64,000 nt of DNA, taken from contig NZ_PDJL01000004.1 of NCBI RefSeq assembly GCF_002563795.1, positions 1,488,001 to 1,552,000 on the forward strand. Direction: 5' to 3'. A model generated the notes under the pieces. That model was not told the origin of the DNA. It worked only from the letters and a program-made list of their open reading frames with translations, and did no database searches. The DNA comes from Vibrio sp. ES.051 (GTDB lineage Bacteria; Pseudomonadota; Gammaproteobacteria; Enterobacterales; Vibrionaceae). This document shows, piece after piece, positions 61,765 through 64,000 of this stretch. The position numbers and the translations under genes were made by a program. The number at the start of each line of letters is the position of its first letter. Position 1 is the first letter of the stretch.

Positions 61765-63654
61765 ATGGATGCAGAACTTCTCGAGATATATAACTTTCTC
61801 GCCAAGTACCCCCCGTTCAATGAACTCCCAGAAGAAACACTGAACAAAGTGACTGAAAGCGTCGAAATATCGTACTATCGACAAGACACACCTATCATCC
61901 ATTTTGGTGATTATATTCAGGATCTTTATGTGGTAAGGAGCGGTGTTGTAGAAGTTTATCGACGTAAAGGGGAGCTCTACAACCGTCTTGATGAAGGTGA
62001 CCTATTTGGCCAGATGGGCATGCTAACTAATAACAAAGTTCGTTTTCCGGTCAAAGCCATTGAAGACTCTTTGCTCTATTGTATCCCGGGTGATGTATTC
62101 CAAGAAATTTACGATTCCTTTGACTCATTCGCAGACTTTGTTGAAGTAGAAAACAGCGCACGCTTACGACTTGCTATTTCAGAAAACAAAGATGCGAACG
62201 ACCTTACCACATCGAAAGTGAAAACATTGCTAACTGGCGATGTACATACCATCGATCGCGGTCAAACGATACAACAAGCCGCTCAATTAATGGCAAATGA
62301 TAACGTATCTGCCCTGCTCATCGTAGAACCTGACTTTGTTCGTGATGAAGACGACCCTCAGTCCCCTGTACTAGGTATTATTACCGACCGTGATTTGTGT
62401 ACACGCGTGTTGGCAGAAGGGCTATCACCGCAAGACGACGTGTCAAGTGTGATGACGACCGAGGTAATGTCTCTCGACCACAATGCCTACATCTATGAGG
62501 CGATGCTGACCATGTTGCGCTACAACGTGCATCACCTTCCGGTGGTCAAAAATCAACTACCGATTGGCATTATCGAAACAACGGACATCGTCCGTTACGA
62601 ATCGCAAAACTCATTGTTATTGGTGAGCAGCATTTTCCAACAACAAACCATTGAAGATTTAGCCGTGGTTGCTGAAGAGGTAAGCAGTAGCTTCGTGCGC
62701 CTGGTCAATGAAGATGCCAACTCTCACATGGTCGGCAGTGCAATGTCAGTGATTGGACGAAGCTTCAAACAGCGTTTATTGGAAATGGCCGAAGAAGCGC
62801 TTGGTCCCCCTCCTATCCCGTACTGCTTCCTCGCCCTTGGCTCTATGGGACGAGATGAGCAACTGTTGGTCACAGACCAAGACAACGCCATCATCCTTGA
62901 TGATACTTATCAAGAAGAAAAGCACGGTAAATATTTTGAAGCATTAGCAAAATACGTCAGTGACGGGCTAGATGCTTGTGGATACAAATATTGTACTGGC
63001 GATATTATGGCGACAAACCCAATGTGGCGTATGACTCGTTCCGAGTGGGAAGAATGTTTTGCTGATTGGATTGACAACCCAAACCCGAAAGCACTACTGA
63101 ACGCTTCTATCTTTTTCGATTTATATGGCGTTTATGGCCGTTTAAAATGGGCTGAGCAGTTAACCAGCTTTATTGTCCGCCGAGCACGTAAAAACAACCG
63201 ATTTTTGGCTTGTTTGGCTCGCAATGCTCTTAACCGCACCCCACCTCTCGGTTTCTTTAAAGACTTTGTGATGGAGAAAGACGGCAGACATAATAACTCC
63301 ATTAACCTCAAACGTCGTGGCACGGCTCCTTTGGTCGATTTGATTCGTGTCCACTCCCTAGCTGTTGGCTCCCGAGCACAAAACTCGTTCGAGCGTCTTG
63401 ATGACATTATTGACGCCGGCATTTTGCCAAAAGGCCGTGCTCAAGATTTAAAAGACGCGTTAGAATTTATTTCTATGGTTCGCATTCGCCACCAAGCAAC
63501 GGATGTTGAGCTGGGTATAGAACCTGATAACAACATTGAACCAGAAAACCTCTCTGAATTTGAACGTCGAAACCTAAAAGATGCTTTCCAGATTCTAAGT
63601 AATGGTCAGAACTTCCTTAAGTTCCGTTATCAAGCTAACAAGAATTTTAAGTGA
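61765..63654 (+). CDS. cNMP-binding, CBS and DUF294 nucleotidyltransferase-like protein
   Basis: 629 aa from ATG 61765, with AAAGG 7 bp upstream. Domains in order are a cyclic-nucleotide-binding fold (about 15-130, GDYIQDLYVVRSGVVEVYRRKGELYNRLDEGDLFGQMGML), two CBS domains (about 150-290, VLGIITDRDLCTRVL and PIGIIETTDIVRYE), a DUF294 nucleotidyltransferase-like region with GSMGRDEQLLVTDQDNAII (G-S-x-G-R-x-E...D-x-D) and its C-terminal partner domain. The NTase acidic pattern is intact, so GlnD-like catalysis is possible. A DnaQ-like exonuclease gene follows 7 bp later, a pairing that I know from many gamma-proteobacteria. Confidence 0.94.
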   Translation: MDAELLEIYNFLAKYPPFNELPEETLNKVTESVEISYYRQDTPIIHFGDYIQDLYVVRSGVVEVYRRKGELYNRLDEGDLFGQMGMLTNNKVRFPVKAIEDSLLYCIPGDVFQEIYDSFDSFADFVEVENSARLRLAISENKDANDLTTSKVKTLLTGDVHTIDRGQTIQQAAQLMANDNVSALLIVEPDFVRDEDDPQSPVLGIITDRDLCTRVLAEGLSPQDDVSSVMTTEVMSLDHNAYIYEAMLTMLRYNVHHLPVVKNQLPIGIIETTDIVRYESQNSLLLVSSIFQQQTIEDLAVVAEEVSSSFVRLVNEDANSHMVGSAMSVIGRSFKQRLLEMAEEALGPPPIPYCFLALGSMGRDEQLLVTDQDNAIILDDTYQEEKHGKYFEALAKYVSDGLDACGYKYCTGDIMATNPMWRMTRSEWEECFADWIDNPNPKALLNASIFFDLYGVYGRLKWAEQLTSFIVRRARKNNRFLACLARNALNRTPPLGFFKDFVMEKDGRHNNSINLKRRGTAPLVDLIRVHSLAVGSRAQNSFERLDDIIDAGILPKGRAQDLKDALEFISMVRIRHQATDVELGIEPDNNIEPENLSEFERRNLKDAFQILSNGQNFLKFRYQANKNFK

Positions 63655-63661
63655 GGTTTGC

Positions 63662-64000
63662 ATGATTAAGAAGCTCTTTCAAAAGCCGACAATTCAATGG
63701 CCGACTAAGTTTGAGCAAAAACTTGAGCTTGCTAAAAATGAGAATTTAATCGCGTTTTATAGCAATAAACTGCCTGATCCAGAAACACCGCTTTCCGAAA
63801 TTGAGTTCGTCGCTTTAGATTTCGAAACGACTGGTTTAAATCCAGAAAAACACGACATCATTACCATCGGTTTGGTTCCATTCAACCTGAAACGCATTTC
63901 CTTACGTGATTCGCGTCACTGGAAAGTACGACCTCGAAGAACGCTGGATGAGGATTCGGTTATTATTCATGGCATTACTCATAGCGACCTCATTGACGCT
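63662..64000 (+). CDS. DnaQ-like 3'-5' exonuclease, cut by the window edge
   Basis: 113 codons visible from ATG 63662, with GAGG 5 bp upstream. ExoI motif: FVALDFETTGLNPEKHDIITIG, where D-F-E are the first two metal ligands. VIIHGIT...DLIDA begins the region of ExoII. It is a DEDDh exonuclease of the polymerase III epsilon type. It overlaps the operon of 61765-63654 closely (7 bp gap) and is probably co-transcribed. Confidence 0.9.
   Translation, partial: MIKKLFQKPTIQWPTKFEQKLELAKNENLIAFYSNKLPDPETPLSEIEFVALDFETTGLNPEKHDIITIGLVPFNLKRISLRDSRHWKVRPRRTLDEDSVIIHGITHSDLIDA

Overview
The window is a Vibrio chromosome segment in two parts. The Harveyi clade (V. parahaemolyticus, V. alginolyticus, V. 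campbellii and relatives) is the best guess from gene order and protein sequence, but I could not test the species. Positions 1-31640 are the integrase-proximal end of a chromosomal superintegron. Positions 31858-64000 are mostly ordinary core genome.

Superintegron. An IntI tyrosine recombinase (31858-32820, +) lies next to an attI region at about 31640. From there 48 complete gene cassettes run leftwards, all with attC on the minus strand, and a 49th is cut by the left edge. Of the 48, 37 carry a plausible gene or gene pair and 11 carry no convincing gene. Genes are mostly promoterless, one per cassette, with a good Shine-Dalgarno and often a TTG or GTG start. Recognisable products include a putAbiC-type abortive-infection protein, five proteins with the HEPN R-x4/5-H motif, a PIN-domain protein, an inverted RelB/RelE-type toxin-antitoxin pair, two DUF2971 proteins, three VOC-fold proteins, two SnoaL-like proteins, a NUDIX hydrolase, a tyrosine/dual-specificity phosphatase, a cold-shock fusion, an MmcQ/YjbR protein, a Dabb protein, a GNAT and many small membrane proteins. 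The 11 apparently non-coding cassettes fall into three repeated families, and one pair is identical over 466 bp. intI carries a perfect LexA box, so cassette shuffling is probably tied to the SOS response.

Core side. Next come a DUF2947-like gene, a frameshifted small ORF, a RimJ-like acetyltransferase, ycjX-ycjF-tyrR, class I fumarase and pabB. An IS1634-family element (42136-43889) separates pabB from a NUDIX hydrolase, sdaC and sdaA. Then come queD, a chemoreceptor with a c-type haem motif, asnS, a MocR-type regulator, two tandem small paralogues, an ascorbate-type PTS (ulaB-ulaA-ulaC) and an IS66-family element with a perfect 8-bp target duplication (57903-59479). The window ends with an aspartate/aromatic aminotransferase, an outer-membrane barrel protein, a cNMP/CBS/DUF294 protein and a DnaQ-like exonuclease cut by the right edge.

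No rRNA, tRNA or CRISPR array was seen. The most interesting material is the concentration of defence-like cassettes (HEPN, AbiC, PIN, TA) and the repeated non-coding cassette families.
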